NCBI RefSeq assembly: GCF_020819595.1
Contig: NZ_JAJHNP010000002.1
Span: 466,111-530,110, forward strand
From: Streptomyces barringtoniae
Lineage (GTDB): Bacteria; Actinomycetota; Actinomycetes; Streptomycetales; Streptomycetaceae
Reading direction: 5' to 3'
DNA: 64,000 bases
Position 1 is the first letter of the stretch, and every line of letters begins with the position of its first letter. The position numbers and the translations under genes are program-made. Of this stretch, positions 1 through 8,311 are shown one piece after another. The notes under the pieces were generated by a model. That model saw nothing but the letters and a program-made list of their open reading frames with translations. It did not search any database and was not told the origin of the DNA.

Positions 1-39
1 TCGGCTCCGGCAACTGGGAACGGCTGACCGGCCACGTGA

Positions 40-420
40 CCACGGCTCGGGGCGGCCGGCGGTAGCCATGAGGGCGGGCGGTGGCGCATCGACGTCCCGC
101 TGATCCAGGCCGTTCCGCCGATCCGCGGCAGGAGCGGCCAACCGCTGTGTCATCCCCGACGCCTCTACGCCGACCGCGGCTACGACCATGACGTGTACGG
201 TGACCGGGTCCGGCGGTTGGAAATCACCCCGGTCATCGCTCGACGCGGCACCGGGCACGGCTCCGGTCTCGGAATCCACCGCTGGGTCGTGGAGGCCACG
301 CTCGCGTTGCTGCACTGGTTCCGGCGCCCGCGCATCCGCTGTGAGATCCGCGACGGCATCCGCCAAGCCTTCGTCACCGTGGGCTGCGCCATCATGCTGG
401 CGTCGGCTGAAGGCCTCACT
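40..420 (+). pseudogene. IS5-family transposase, C-terminal remnant
   Basis: Frame 1 reads a DDE transposase tail with the motif YADRGYDHDVYGDRVRRL, then ITPVIARRGTGHGSGLGIHRW and WVVEATLALLHWFRR. These are the last catalytic block and the C-terminal helix typical of IS5-family enzymes. Stop codons lie just upstream at 25-27 and 37-39, and the N-terminal half is absent from the window. The reading frame runs past the usual end of the protein into the next remnant at about 438. It is therefore a truncated, non-functional fragment that marks an old insertion and deletion junction. Confidence 0.7.
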
Positions 421-437
421 GTGATCCCGGTCCTTGG

Positions 438-836
438 GGCGGGGCGTCGCTGTCGCTGTCGAAGTCGGGTACGGGTGAGGCGGCCCACGGCGGTTCGTAC
501 TACGCCTGGCTGGACGGTTGCGGCTCCTCGCACACCGACACGCTGTCCCAGTCGGTGACGATCCCGGCCGGCTGCAAGGCCACGCTCACCTTCTACCTGC
601 ACATCGACACCGCGGAGACCACCAGCAGCACCGCGTACGACGAGCTGACGGTGACCGCGGGTTCGAAGACGCTGGCGACCTACTCGAACCTCAACCACAA
701 CTCCGGGTACGCGCAGAAGACCTTCGACCTGTCGTCCCTCGCGGGCTCGACGGTCACCCTGAAGTTCAACGGCGTGGAGGACTCCTCGCTGCAGACCGGC
801 TTCGTCGTGGACGACACCGCCCTGACGACCAGCTGA
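438..836 (+). pseudogene. Secreted peptidase C-terminal domain, 5'-truncated
   Basis: Frame 3 is open from about 438 and encodes roughly 130 residues ending in [10 protein letters not shown] and TGA. The segment [17 protein letters not shown] followed by a Thr/Ser-rich beta-sandwich is the C-terminal domain commonly attached to secreted Streptomyces peptidases. No signal peptide or protease domain precedes it; the IS5 remnant abuts it directly. I infer that an insertion and deletion event removed the catalytic part. A terminator-like hairpin lies just downstream, as expected for the original gene end. Confidence 0.65.
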
Positions 837-856
837 TCCCCGGTACGGCCACGGGC

Positions 857-885
857 CCCGCACACGGAAGCCGTCCGCGTGCGGG
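857..885 (+). terminator. Hairpin terminator after the peptidase remnant
   Basis: A 12-base arm at 857-868 pairs with 874-885 (11 of 12 matches) around a 5-base loop, 20 bases after the stop codon. No T-run follows, which is usual in high-GC actinobacteria. Confidence 0.55.
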
Positions 886-1031
886 ACCCGCCGTACCCAC
901 CTGGTCGTCGCACAGCGCCACAAGCCGGTGCCACCGCCCGCCGTTCAGAGCGGTGGAAGGCGTGTTCGAAACCGGGTACAGATTCGGACTGCGTCGCTGG
1001 CGCGCCCGTTGTGAGCCCCTGGCGTGCCGGG

Positions 1032-1337
1032 TCACCAACTGCTGTTGGTCACGCCAGGGAGCTCGCCCGCGTGAGCCATCTCGCGTACGCGGATACGGGA
1101 CAGGCCGAAGGTGCGCAGGTAGCCGCGGGGGCGTCCGTCCACGGAGTCGCGGTTGCGCAGGCGGGTGGCGCTGGCGTCGCGAGGCTGTCGGCGCAGTTCC
1201 CGCTGGGCGGCGGCGCGGTCCTCGTCGGAGCTTCCGGGAAACGCGATGATCGCCTTCAACGCGGCGCGGCGCGCGGCGTAGCGGGCCACGACGATGCGTC
1301 GCTGTTCATTCTTCGCGATCTTGCTCTTCTTCGCCAT
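1032..1337 (-). CDS. rpsN: 30S ribosomal protein S14, zinc-independent paralogue
   Basis: The 101-residue protein starts [14 protein letters not shown] and ends with the conserved [20 protein letters not shown] block and an [12 protein letters not shown] tail, typical of the long bacterial S14 type. It contains no cysteines, so it is the C-minus form that does not need structural zinc. Its ATG overlaps the stop codon of the L28 gene by one base, so the two are translationally coupled. In Streptomyces such paralogues replace zinc-binding versions during zinc starvation under Zur control (known family behaviour). The candidate Zur site upstream of rpmB supports this here. Confidence 0.95.
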   Translation of the reverse strand: MAKKSKIAKNEQRRIVVARYAARRAALKAIIAFPGSSDEDRAAAQRELRRQPRDASATRLRNRDSVDGRPRGYLRTFGLSRIRVREMAHAGELPGVTNSSW

Positions 1338-1573
1338 CAGACCTTGCCTCCCTGGGCGCGGATGCGGGCCACCGCGGCCTCGATGCCGATCGTGTCGACC
1401 GTCTTGATGCCCTTGGCGGAGAGGGTGAGCCGGACGTGGCGGCCTTCGCTCGGCAGCCAGTAGCGCTTGCGCTGGATGTTGGGGTCGAAGCGGCGCTTGC
1501 TGCGCCGGTGCGAGTGGGAGATGTGGTGCCCGAAGCCGGGCTGACGACCGGTGAGTTGGCAGTGGGCGGACAT
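1337..1573 (-). CDS. rpmB: 50S ribosomal protein L28, alternative paralogue
   Basis: The 78-residue product [20 protein letters not shown] continues with [20 protein letters not shown], the L28 signature. The first methionine of the open frame (1606) is rejected in favour of ATG 1573, because it matches the family N-terminus and has an AAGGAGG ribosome site 8 to 10 bases upstream. Only one cysteine is present, so the zinc ribbon is missing and this is the C-minus form. It is the first gene of a minus-strand pair with rpsN and is divergent from rpmG, sharing the intergenic region with the Zur-box-like sequence. Confidence 0.95.
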   Translation of the reverse strand: MSAHCQLTGRQPGFGHHISHSHRRSKRRFDPNIQRKRYWLPSEGRHVRLTLSAKGIKTVDTIGIEAAVARIRAQGGKV

Positions 1574-1618
1574 GGCTGTTCCTCCTTGGGGTGGATGCAG
1601 CAGCACACTAGCGCCAGA

Positions 1619-1633
1619 TGAAAATGAAAACCA
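1619..1633. promoter_or_regulatory. Candidate Zur operator between rpmB and rpmG
   Basis: TGAAAATGAAAACCA lies in the 80-base divergent intergenic region. It resembles the AT-rich Streptomyces Zur box (TGnnAATGATnnTCA type). A nearly identical 15-mer occurs at 6177-6191, upstream of rpmF. Function is inferred from the shared motif and the zinc-independent gene content. Confidence 0.6.
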
Positions 1634-1653
1634 ATCTCTGTATGATGCTGTCC

Positions 1654-1818
1654 ATGGCCCGTAACGAACTGCGCCCGATCATCAAGCTGAGGTCCACCGC
1701 CGGTACCGGCTACACCTACGTGACCCGCAAGAACCGCCGTAACAACCCCGACCGGCTGACGCTGCGCAAGTACGACCCGGTCGCCGGCCGCCACGTCGAC
1801 TTCCGTGAGGAGCGCTGA
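1654..1818 (+). CDS. rpmG: 50S ribosomal protein L33, zinc-independent paralogue
   Basis: ATG 1654 begins [20 protein letters not shown], and the 54-residue protein ends [16 protein letters not shown], a clear L33. The upstream in-frame codons to 1618 run through the operator-like sequence and are not typical of L33, so the shorter start is preferred. The two CxxC pairs of zinc-binding L33 are absent. The gene leads a plus-strand operon rpmG-rpmE-cobW-like-rpsR with very short gaps and sits opposite rpmB across the candidate Zur site. Confidence 0.95.
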   Translation: MARNELRPIIKLRSTAGTGYTYVTRKNRRNNPDRLTLRKYDPVAGRHVDFREER

Positions 1819-1823
1819 GCACC

Positions 1824-2081
1824 GTGAAGCCCGGAATCCACCCCGAGTACCGCCCTGTCGTCTTCCGTGACCGCGCCGCCGACTACGCCTTCCTCACCCG
1901 GTCGACCGCCACCAGCGACAAGACCGTCGTGTGGGAGGACGGCCACACCTACCCGGTCATCGACGTCGAGATCTCCTCGGCGAGCCACCCCTTCTACACC
2001 GGCACCCAGCGGGTCCTGGACACCGCGGGCCGGGTCGAGCGCTTCGAGCGGCGCTACGGACGCGGACGGGGCGAGCAGTGA
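1824..2081 (+). CDS. rpmE2: 50S ribosomal protein L31 type B
   Basis: The 85-residue product ([20 protein letters not shown], ending [12 protein letters not shown]) is the longer type B L31. It lacks the CxxC zinc motif and carries the SASHPFYTG block. It starts five bases after the rpmG stop. L31 type B is classically induced by Zur derepression and displaces the zinc-containing L31, freeing ribosomal zinc. Its stop codon overlaps the GTG start of the following CobW-like gene. Confidence 0.95.
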   Translation: MKPGIHPEYRPVVFRDRAADYAFLTRSTATSDKTVVWEDGHTYPVIDVEISSASHPFYTGTQRVLDTAGRVERFERRYGRGRGEQ

Positions 2082-3247
2082 GCGGGGGTCAGGCGCGGCT
2101 GCCGGTGGCGGTCGTCGGCGGGTTGCACGCCGACGCCCGCCGGGCCGCCGTAGAGCAGATCCTGCGTACGGTCCCCGGCTCGGTCGCGCTGCACCACGAC
2201 CTGACGTCCGCCGTCGACAGCGCGGTGCACCGCACGGTGCGCGACGCCGGCGGACTGCTGGGCAGTGGTGACGCACCCCTGGTGAACGGCTGCGCCTGCT
2301 GCGCGCTGCGCGAGGATCTCGTCCCCGAACTGCTGCGGCTCGCCGAGGAGGGCAGGTACCGGCTGGCCGTCGTGGAACTGTGGGACTCCGTCGAGCCCCA
2401 GGCCATGGCCGCGGTCATCGCCGCCGCGGGCGCACCGCTGGCCCTGACCGGTGTCGCCACCGCGGTCGACCCGGCGCTCGTCCTGCCGTACCTGTCCAAC
2501 GGCGACGACCTGGCCGGCGTCGGCCTCGCCGCCGCGCCGACCGACCAGCGCACCGTCGCGGACACCTTCGCCCGGCAGCTGGAGTACCCCACGGTGATCG
2601 CCCTCGGCGACGACGATTCGGGCGGCGAGGTCGCCGACGACACCGACCACGCGCTGCTCGCCCAGCTCACACCAGGCGCACGAAGCGTACGGGTGGACAG
2701 TGCCGGTGCCCTGGGAGCAGCGCTGTTGGCTGGCTTCGACGTGGCGGCGGCCGCCGCCCGCGTGCATCCTGCGTGCGCGCTGCTGCCGCAGTCGTGTGAC
2801 GAGCACGGCGTGAGCACCTTCGTCTGGCGGCGCGAACGACCCTTCCACCCGCAGCGCCTGTACGCGGCGCTTGAGGACCTCACCTGCGCCGCCGCGCGCA
2901 GTCGTGGGCGGTTCTGGCTGGCGGACCGCCCCGACACCCTGCTGTCCTGGGACGCCGCCGGCGGCGCGCTGTGCGTGGAGTCGGCCGGCCCCTGGCTGGC
3001 CGCACTGCCCGACGCCGCCTGGGAGATGGTGCCTGCCGAGCGCCGCCTCGCCGCCTCCGTGGCCTGGCACCCGGAACACGGCGACCGCTGCCAGTACCTC
3101 ACCTTCACCTCGCCCGGCCTGGACCGCGACGGCCTGTCGGCCCTGCTCGACTCGTGTCTGCTCACCGACGACGAATACGCGGCGGGCAGGGCCCGCTGGA
3201 CGCAACTCCCGCATGCCTTTGATGACTTGCTCGACCCCGTGACCTGA
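2078..3247 (+). CDS. CobW/COG0523-like protein with degenerate GTPase motifs
   Basis: GTG 2078 overlaps the rpmE stop, giving 389 residues. The C-terminal CobW domain is clear ([20 protein letters not shown], then [11 protein letters not shown]), and the metal-binding loop [11 protein letters not shown] is kept (C72-x-C74-C75). Where the Walker A GxxGAGKT should be, the sequence reads [12 protein letters not shown] (residues 11-22), with no glycine-rich loop and no Lys-Thr. The NKxD guanine motif is also missing. It is therefore a pseudo-GTPase relative of zinc metallochaperones. The position between C-minus ribosomal genes supports a zinc-starvation role, for example as a partner or metal-holding protein. 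The exact function is unknown. Confidence 0.85.
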   Translation: MSGGQARLPVAVVGGLHADARRAAVEQILRTVPGSVALHHDLTSAVDSAVHRTVRDAGGLLGSGDAPLVNGCACCALREDLVPELLRLAEEGRYRLAVVELWDSVEPQAMAAVIAAAGAPLALTGVATAVDPALVLPYLSNGDDLAGVGLAAAPTDQRTVADTFARQLEYPTVIALGDDDSGGEVADDTDHALLAQLTPGARSVRVDSAGALGAALLAGFDVAAAAARVHPACALLPQSCDEHGVSTFVWRRERPFHPQRLYAALEDLTCAAARSRGRFWLADRPDTLLSWDAAGGALCVESAGPWLAALPDAAWEMVPAERRLAASVAWHPEHGDRCQYLTFTSPGLDRDGLSALLDSCLLTDDEYAAGRARWTQLPHAFDDLLDPVT

Positions 3248-3267
3248 ATGAGAGGACCGATCTCACC

Positions 3268-3510
3268 ATGACCCGACGCACCGGCATCCGGCGTCAGACT
3301 GCAAAGCGTCAGCGCACCAACCCGCTGGACGCCGCCGGAATCACCTACGTCGACTACAAGGACACCGATCTGCTGCGGAAGTTCATCTCGGACCGCGGAA
3401 AGATCCGCAGCCGTCGGGTGACCCATGTTTCACGTCAGCAGCAGCGGCAGATCGCGCAGGCCGTCAAGAACGCACGAGAGATGGCGCTCCTTCCCTACAG
3501 CTCCCGATAG
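3268..3510 (+). CDS. rpsR: 30S ribosomal protein S18, alternative paralogue
   Basis: The 80-residue product has the S18 core: [19 protein letters not shown], then [17 protein letters not shown], then [18 protein letters not shown]. No cysteine is present, matching the zinc-independent type. It follows the CobW-like gene after 20 bases and closes the plus-strand operon. The equivalent gene order (S14, L28, L33, L31, CobW-like, S18) is familiar from Streptomyces chromosomes as a Zur regulon island. Confidence 0.95.
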   Translation: MTRRTGIRRQTAKRQRTNPLDAAGITYVDYKDTDLLRKFISDRGKIRSRRVTHVSRQQQRQIAQAVKNAREMALLPYSSR

Positions 3511-3540
3511 GGCGAAGGGCGATGGGCGCCGCACCTTCTG

Positions 3541-3765
3541 TTACGCCCTGTACCGGTAGCGGATCCGGCCGCGGGTGAGGTCGTAGGGGCTGAGTTCCAC
3601 GAGCACCCGGTCGTACGGGAGGATCTTGATGCGGTACTTCCGGATCTTCCCGCTGATGTGGGCGAGCACCGTGTGCCCGTTCTGGAGTTCCACCTTGAAG
3701 GTGGCGTTGCGCAGGCACTCGATGACGGTGCCTTCGGCCTCTACGCCCCCTGTTGCCTTTGTCAT
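3541..3765 (-). CDS. infA: Translation initiation factor IF-1 paralogue
   Basis: The 74-residue S1-like OB-fold protein has the IF-1 signature [18 protein letters not shown], then [18 protein letters not shown], then [18 protein letters not shown]. It converges on rpsR with a 30-base gap. The main infA of actinobacteria sits in the ribosomal alpha operon, so this is likely a second copy. Its location beside stress ribosomal proteins suggests a matching initiation factor for remodelled ribosomes, which is inference only. The start ATG 3765 is preceded by a GGGAG-type ribosome site. Confidence 0.9.
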   Translation of the reverse strand: MTKATGGVEAEGTVIECLRNATFKVELQNGHTVLAHISGKIRKYRIKILPYDRVLVELSPYDLTRGRIRYRYRA

Positions 3766-3838
3766 GGTCTCTCACTTCTCCCGTTCTGTGACGGCGAATT
3801 CAGTAGGAAGCGGTCGCTCGGTGCGATGCGGCGGAGCG

Positions 3839-4635
3839 TCAGCGGCGGACGAGCTCCAGGGCGCTGGCCGCGCGCCGGGCGCCGTTGCGCTCGAACAGGG
3901 CGGTGGCCGCCGTGTTGGACTCGTCCACCTCGGCCCATGTCGAAGCGGTCCCGGAGTGGTGCAGCGAACCCAGCGCGTGGGCCAGCAGCGCCCGGGCGAT
4001 GCCGCGGCGGTGCCGATCGGCCCGGGCGGCGATCAGCCCGATCCGTGGCTGCCGGGTCAGGGGCGCCACCCGGATCAGTCCCACGTACTGGTCCAAGTGC
4101 CGCGCCACCGCGTACTTCGACGGGTCGAGCACAATGGCCCCCGCCGGGCGGGGCAGTACCTCGGCCGGCATCGTCCGCCATCCGACGGCCGCCTCGACCT
4201 CGTCGCGGATGAGACCGTCCAGGGCGCGCAGCGGGCCCTCCTCCGCCTCACCGGCGGGTACGATCGTCACGCCCGACGGGGGCCGCACCGAGCCGAGCCC
4301 GGTGATCTGCGGGTCGGTGGCACGAGATAGCCCCACTCGCGGCGCGCGGTGGTGAAGCCGGCCCGCTCCGAGGCGGATCTCGAGTCGTGGTCGGCCTCGT
4401 CGACGACGGTGTACAGCGGTGTCGGCAGGTCCGCGAGCATCGCGTCGGCGATGCGGTCGAAGACGGCGCCGTGCCAGGCGTCGATGCTGATGAAGAGCCG
4501 CCCGTCGGGTCGGCGCGAAGCGACGCCGCGGCCGGCCGTCAGGTCGTCCTCCACAGCGTGCCACTGCGTGTCCGAGACCCGCGTGACCACAACCGGATGG
4601 TTGTCCGTGCCCGGAGTGGAATGCACAAAGTCCAT
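3839..4635 (-). pseudogene. Two-domain GNAT acetyltransferase, frameshifted
   Basis: The N-terminal half reads in one frame from ATG 4635 (MDFVHSTPGTDNHPVV to REWGYLVP). The C-terminal half continues in another frame (TDPQITGLGSVRPPSG to ARRAASALELVRR). The C-terminal half carries the acetyl-CoA loop RADRHRRGIARALLA and the terminal FERNGARR of GNAT enzymes. The frames meet at about 4318-4322, where one base appears to be missing. Rejoined, the protein would be about 265 residues. It is either a recent null mutation or a sequencing error. Its start region is buried in a perfect inverted repeat. Confidence 0.75.
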
Positions 4636-4690
4636 AGGTGTTGCCTCTCAGGAGCGCCTTGTCCGAGGCGCTCCTGAGAGGCAACACCTA
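4635..4690. repeat. Perfect 24-bp inverted repeat over the GNAT start
   Basis: Bases 4635-4658 are exactly complementary to 4667-4690, with an 8-base spacer. Read on the minus strand, the structure ends directly at the GNAT ATG and contains its only purine-rich ribosome site (GAGAGG). It could terminate transcription from the upstream CobW gene, sequester the ribosome site, or be a transposon scar. Confidence 0.8.
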
Positions 4691-4780
4691 CGTCAATCGC
4701 CCACCGTGACTCCGGAGCTCTTGGTGTCCATGCCGGGCCGGGCGGCGCCGTGGCTGCGTTCGCCGCCCGGCCCGGGGTCC

Positions 4781-5961
4781 TCAGGGGCCCGCCACGAGCT
4801 CGGGACGCTCGTGCTCGCAGGTGTCGTCGATGCCGTAGGTGTCCCAGGTGGGGAACGGGTCCGTGGGCGGCAGGCTCTCCTCGTCGGCCATGAGGCAGTC
4901 GGTCAGTGCCGCGTGCAGTGCGTCCGCGTGCAGGTGTGTGCCGATGAAGACCAGTTCCTGGCACTCGGGGCTGGTGGCGTCGCGTGCGGCGGAGGGCTCG
5001 AAGCGTGCGACGGAGCCGGCCTGTGACCACAGGCCCGTCACGTGCGGGCGGCTGGCGAGGGCGAAGAAGCCCTTGGAACGCAGGATCTGTCCGTACGCGC
5101 CGCTGTCGAGTTCCTCGGTCACGAACGTCCACAACCGGCCGGGATGGAACGGCAGTTCGGAGCGGAAGACGGTGGAGGAGATCCCGTACTCCTCCGTTTC
5201 GGGGACGTGGTCGCCGTTGAGTTCCCGAACCCAGCCGGGGGCCTGTTGGGCGCGTTCCAGGTCGAACAGGCTGGTGCCCAGTACGTCGCTCACCTTCACG
5301 TGGCCGTGGACGGCCGGGACGACACGTGCGGCCGGGTTGAGGCGGGTGAGTGTCGCCCGCAGCCGGTCGGCCGACTCCTTGTCCACGAGGTCGAGCTTGT
5401 TCAGGACGATGACGTCGGCGAACTCGATTTGGTCCATCAGCAGGTCAAGACAGTGCGTTCGTCGTCCTCGTACTGGTCCAGGCCACGCTCGACGAGTTCG
5501 TCGCCGCTTGCCAGTTCGGGCAGGAAGTTCGCGGCGTCGACGACCGTGACCATGGTGTCCAGGCGGGCGAGGTCGCCGAGAGTGGCGCCGTCGTCGCGGG
5601 CGAAGGCGAAGGTCGCGGCGACCGGCATGGGTTCGGAGATGCCGGACGACTCGATGAGCAGGTAGTCGGAGCGGCCCTCGCGGGCCAGCCGGTCGACCTC
5701 CTGAAGCAGGTCGTCGCGCAGGGTGCAGCAGATGCAGCCGTTGGTCATCTCGACCAGGCGTTCCTCTGTACGCGACAGGGCCGCCTCGCCGCCCCGCACC
5801 AGGGCGGCGTCGATGTTGACCTCGCTCATGTCGTTGACGATGACCGCGACGCGCAGTCCCTCGCGGTTGCCGAGGACATGGTTGAGGAGGGTGGTCTTGC
5901 CCGCGCCGAGGAAACCGGACAGGACGGTGACGGGCAGTCGGCCGGAGAGGTCGGGCGGCAT
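4781..5961 (-). pseudogene. CobW/COG0523 zinc GTPase, single frameshift
   Basis: From ATG 5961 the frame encodes [17 protein letters not shown] (Walker A at about residues 15-24), [14 protein letters not shown], the CxCC loop [12 protein letters not shown] and [10 protein letters not shown]. It then hits a stop at about 5437. The next frame carries the rest without loss: DQIEFADVIVLNKLDLV (NKxD), the CobW C-terminal domain and a tail ending PELVAGP. One base appears lost near 5445-5455. Intact, it would be about 393 residues and a true COG0523 metallochaperone GTPase. It is the second gene after rpmF in a putative Zur-controlled minus-strand operon. Confidence 0.85.
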
Positions 5962-5967
5962 CAATGC

Positions 5968-6138
5968 TCAGCCCTCGGGACGCAGGAGGCCGCGCTGGTA
6001 CGCCTTCACCAGCCGCTGGGGTACCAGGTATGACACTCCGTCGACGGTGATGGGCGCGAGCGCCGGCGTGGTCGCCTTCCACTGTGCGCGGCGGTGGCGG
6101 GTGTTGCTGCGGGACATCTTCCGCTTGGGAACGGCCAT
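5968..6138 (-). CDS. rpmF: 50S ribosomal protein L32, alternative paralogue
   Basis: A short frame of 56 residues begins [20 protein letters not shown] and ends [14 protein letters not shown], a full-length L32. The usual C-terminal zinc-binding cysteines are absent, so it belongs with the C-minus set. ATG 6138 is preceded by AGGAGG. The stop lies six bases before the CobW GTPase start, implying one transcript, and the Zur-box-like 15-mer lies 39 bases upstream of the start. Confidence 0.92.
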   Translation of the reverse strand: MAVPKRKMSRSNTRHRRAQWKATTPALAPITVDGVSYLVPQRLVKAYQRGLLRPEG

Positions 6139-6176
6139 GGGGGTCCTCCTGGTTGGGATGGCGAGTACAGGCTACC

Positions 6177-6191
6177 TGAAAATGAACACCA
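6177..6191. promoter_or_regulatory. Candidate Zur operator upstream of rpmF
   Basis: TGAAAATGAACACCA differs from the site at 1619-1633 by one base. It sits in the promoter region of the rpmF-cobW pair. Repetition of the same 15-mer before two zinc-independent ribosomal genes supports a common operator. Confidence 0.6.
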
Positions 6192-6200
6192 TTACGAAGT

Positions 6201-6356
6201 AGCGGTCTGGTCGTCACCGTCCCCGACGGCCGTCGCACGCGCTACGAACTCGCCGACGAACGTCTCGGCCACGCGCTCGACGACCTGCGCACCGCCGTGG
6301 TCGCCGTCGAGGGCGACCGGACGTGTGTCGATGCCGACGAAAAGGGGTGCTGCTGA
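6201..6356 (+). pseudogene. ArsR-family metal sensor, C-terminal remnant
   Basis: The open frame before the TGA at 6354 reads GLVVTVPDGRRTRYELADER, then LGHALDDLRTAVVAVEGDR and TCVDADEKGCC. This is the wing and C-terminal helix with a Cys-Cys end, as in ArsR/SmtB sensors linked to cation efflux. The helix-turn-helix is missing because a stop lies in frame at 6183 within the rpmF promoter. The break seems to be where the ribosomal island was joined to this block. Confidence 0.7.
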
Positions 6357-6358
6357 CT

Positions 6359-6672
6359 GTGAGCGCAGAGATATCCGTGTCCCTCGGCCCCGACCCGGCG
6401 AGGCGCGGCGCGCTTGCCAGGCGGATACGGCGGCTGGTTGCCGCGACCATCACCTGGCAACGCCGTCGAGGTGGCGGTCGCCCTCACGGCCGGGACCCTG
6501 GCTTCGTCCGCCGCGCTGATCGGCTTCGGCCTCGACTCCGTCATCGAGGTCTCCTCGGCCGCCACCGTCGCCTGCCAGTTCTCCGCCCGCGAGCACGCGG
6601 TGCGCGAGGCCCGGGAGAAGACCGCGTTGCGGATCATCGCGCTGTCGTTCTTCGCGCTCGCCGCCTACGGGG
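6359..6672 (+). pseudogene. Cation diffusion facilitator remnant, frameshifted and truncated
   Basis: GTG 6359, two bases after the ArsR stop, starts VSAEISVSLGPDPARRGALA and runs to ATITW. One extra base near 6460 then shifts the frame. The next frame reads NAVEVAVALTAGTLASSAAL, IGFGLDSVIEVSSAATVA and EKTALRIIALSFFALAAY, matching the first transmembrane helices of CDF-type exporters. Similarity stops at about 6672, so most of the transporter is lost. Pairing with an ArsR sensor fits a decayed zinc or cadmium efflux unit. Confidence 0.7.
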
Positions 6673-7053
6673 AAACGCTGGTATTCCACCGACAGCACCC
6701 ATCAAGGCCAGACCCTCACGCCACGCCAGCACCTGCGACTTCGGCCTCGCCGCAGCCCCTGTCGGCTACCGTTGACTCACCACATGAGCCGAGCGTGAAC
6801 CCCTGAACCGTCTTGTAATGCGCGGCGATTTTGGTGGACGTCCTGTGCCGTAAGGGGGCCTGCCTGGCACAGTACCGCCGTCGGCTCCGCGCGCCGCATG
6901 AAATGCCGGTCCCGGGCCATCATTACCTGTTCATGCTCACTGCTCTCATCGCCGCAGCGATTCCATCGTCCGTGTGCGCTACCCGCTGGACGAGTGGGTT
7001 CCCTTCCTCGACTTCGTCCAGGCAGAGCCCGCCCGCCTTCCGCAGTGGCGTCG
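6673..7053. other. No recognisable gene
   Basis: This stretch holds low-similarity sequence between the CDF remnant and the nickel-transporter remnant. The frame to 6806 (rich in Pro, Ser and Thr) is a read-through of the broken CDF gene. I see no conserved protein, hairpin terminator or promoter that I can support. Confidence 0.4.
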
Positions 7054-7530
7054 TCAGCCGGCGTCGGCGATGTGGATGCTCCAGCGTTCCTCGACCTTGG
7101 CCAGGCGCCAGTAGGCGATGGCTGCGGCCCAGACGAGCACGAACAGGCCGACGATGATGTAGCCGACGTTGTCGAGGTTCAGGCCCGCGATCCAGCCGGT
7201 GACGTCGTCGTTCAGGTCGAGCTTGTCGTGCAGGACGCCGACCAGTTCGATGGTGCCGACGAAGAAGGCGACGGCGATGGACAGGCCGGTGATGGTGAGG
7301 TTGTAGAACACCTTGCGGACGGGGTTGGAGAACGCCCACTGGTAGGCGAAGTTCATGAAGGTGCCGTCGAGGGTGTCGAAGAGACTCATGCCGGCGGCGA
7401 AGAGGAGGGGCAGGCACAGGACCGCGTACCAGGGGAGGCCGGCGGCGGCGCCGTTGCCGGCCAGGGCGAGGAGCAGAACCTCGGTCGAGGTGTCGAAACC
7501 GATGCCGAAGACGAAGCCGAGGGGGAACAT
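7054..7530 (-). pseudogene. NiCoT-family nickel/cobalt transporter, 5'-truncated copy 1
   Basis: The frame encodes the second half of a HoxN/NixA-type permease: PLGFVFGIGFDTSTEVLLLA, then GMSLFDTLDGTFMNFAYQWA, then PVRKVFYNLTITGLSIAVAF and four further hydrophobic segments to the end. The GFDTSTE and LFDTLDG motifs are the later nickel-transporter signatures. The N-terminal half with the HX4DH motif is missing and the upstream sequence reads in other frames. The last 320 bases recur almost unchanged at 25291-25611. The neighbouring ArsR gene probably once controlled the intact transporter. Confidence 0.8.
7078..7398. repeat. Direct repeat, nickel-transporter 3' end, copy 1
   Basis: About 320 bases match 25291-25611 with only a few substitutions (offset 18213), in the same orientation. 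The two copies flank the whole copper, ABC importer and isonitrile block. Confidence 0.9.
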
Positions 7531-7806
7531 CTGGCCGGGGTGGCACGCCTTCGGGCATGGTCATACGGTCACGCTCCAGCACCTCGTGGATCAGCTTCGT
7601 GCTGCCGTGGCCGGTCTCCTGGCTGACGGGTCATCGCGCCCGCCCCTGCCTTCCCGGCCGCGAGGCCAGTGGCATTGCATGGGGCGGGAGCTCCCCGATC
7701 ACAGTGGCGAGGGCCGCTCCGGACTGAGTCCCTGAGGGACTGTCACCGGTCTTCCCGAACACCACGGCCCGCTCACCCTAGAAGGCCGGAGGTCGAGGCT
7801 GCAAGG
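7531..7806. other. Unassigned sequence before the ArsR gene
   Basis: Plus-strand reading gives a fragment HAFGHGHTVTLQHLVDQLRA, with no start and an early stop, that I cannot assign. It may be a leftover of a gene cut by the same event that removed the transporter N-terminus. The last 60 bases are probably the promoter of the ArsR gene. Confidence 0.35.
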
Positions 7807-7822
7807 CTGCATAATTGTGCAG
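7807..7822. promoter_or_regulatory. Candidate ArsR/SmtB operator
   Basis: CTGCATAATTGTGCAG is an imperfect palindrome (CTGCA/TGCAG arms around AATT) 40 bases upstream of the ArsR ATG. It has the AT-rich centre expected of SmtB/NmtR-type operators. No second copy was found before another gene. Confidence 0.45.
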
Positions 7823-7861
7823 GTATTGAGGCGGGATTTCGCGGACTGCGATGATGGGACC

Positions 7862-8221
7862 ATGCATCTCGTCCCCGCGGAACGCGCCGGGCAGCGCACC
7901 ATCGACGGCCATCGGGTCTGCGACGCCATCGCCGCCGTCGGCGAGCCCGAGCGCGTACGGGCCTGGGCCGACCGCTTCTCTCTGCTCTCGGATCCCGGGC
8001 GCCTGTCCCTGCTGCTCGCCCTTCACGAGGCCGGTCCCATCGCCGTCTCCGACCTCGCCGTCGTCACCGGCATGAGGGACACCGCCGTGTCCCAGGCCCT
8101 GCGCCTGCTGCGAACCGCAGGCATCGTCCACGGCGAGAAGGACGGCCGAATCGTGCGCTACCGGCTCGTCGAGGGCCCGATGGCCGCGCTGCTCGAACAC
8201 TGCGCGTCCCGAGAAGCATGA
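7862..8221 (+). CDS. ArsR/SmtB-family metal sensor, NmtR-like
   Basis: ATG 7862 gives 119 residues. The winged helix core reads WADRFSLLSDPGRLSLLLAL, then HEAGPIAVSDLAVVTGMRD, then AVSQALRLLRTAGIVHGEKD and GRIVRYRLVEGP. The N-terminus MHLVPAERAG and the ending ALLEHCASREA resemble the nickel/cobalt sensor NmtR more than arsenic sensors, as no CxC DNA-binding-helix motif is present. The upstream in-frame GTG at 7817 overlaps the operator-like palindrome and is rejected. Divergence from the broken NiCoT gene suggests nickel-dependent control of metal traffic. Ligand identity is inferred. Confidence 0.85.
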   Translation: MHLVPAERAGQRTIDGHRVCDAIAAVGEPERVRAWADRFSLLSDPGRLSLLLALHEAGPIAVSDLAVVTGMRDTAVSQALRLLRTAGIVHGEKDGRIVRYRLVEGPMAALLEHCASREA

Positions 8222-8311
8222 CGAGAGCGGGGAGAAGCATGACGAGACCCGCGGCCGCAGGCGATCGCGGCAGGCGTCGTGCAACGCCCCGCGCAGGTGC
8301 GGCCGATCGGT

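Noticed and set aside
5042..5665. Plus-strand frame opposite the CobW GTPase
   Set aside because: Antisense shadow of a protein with intact P-loop, CxCC and NKxD motifs.
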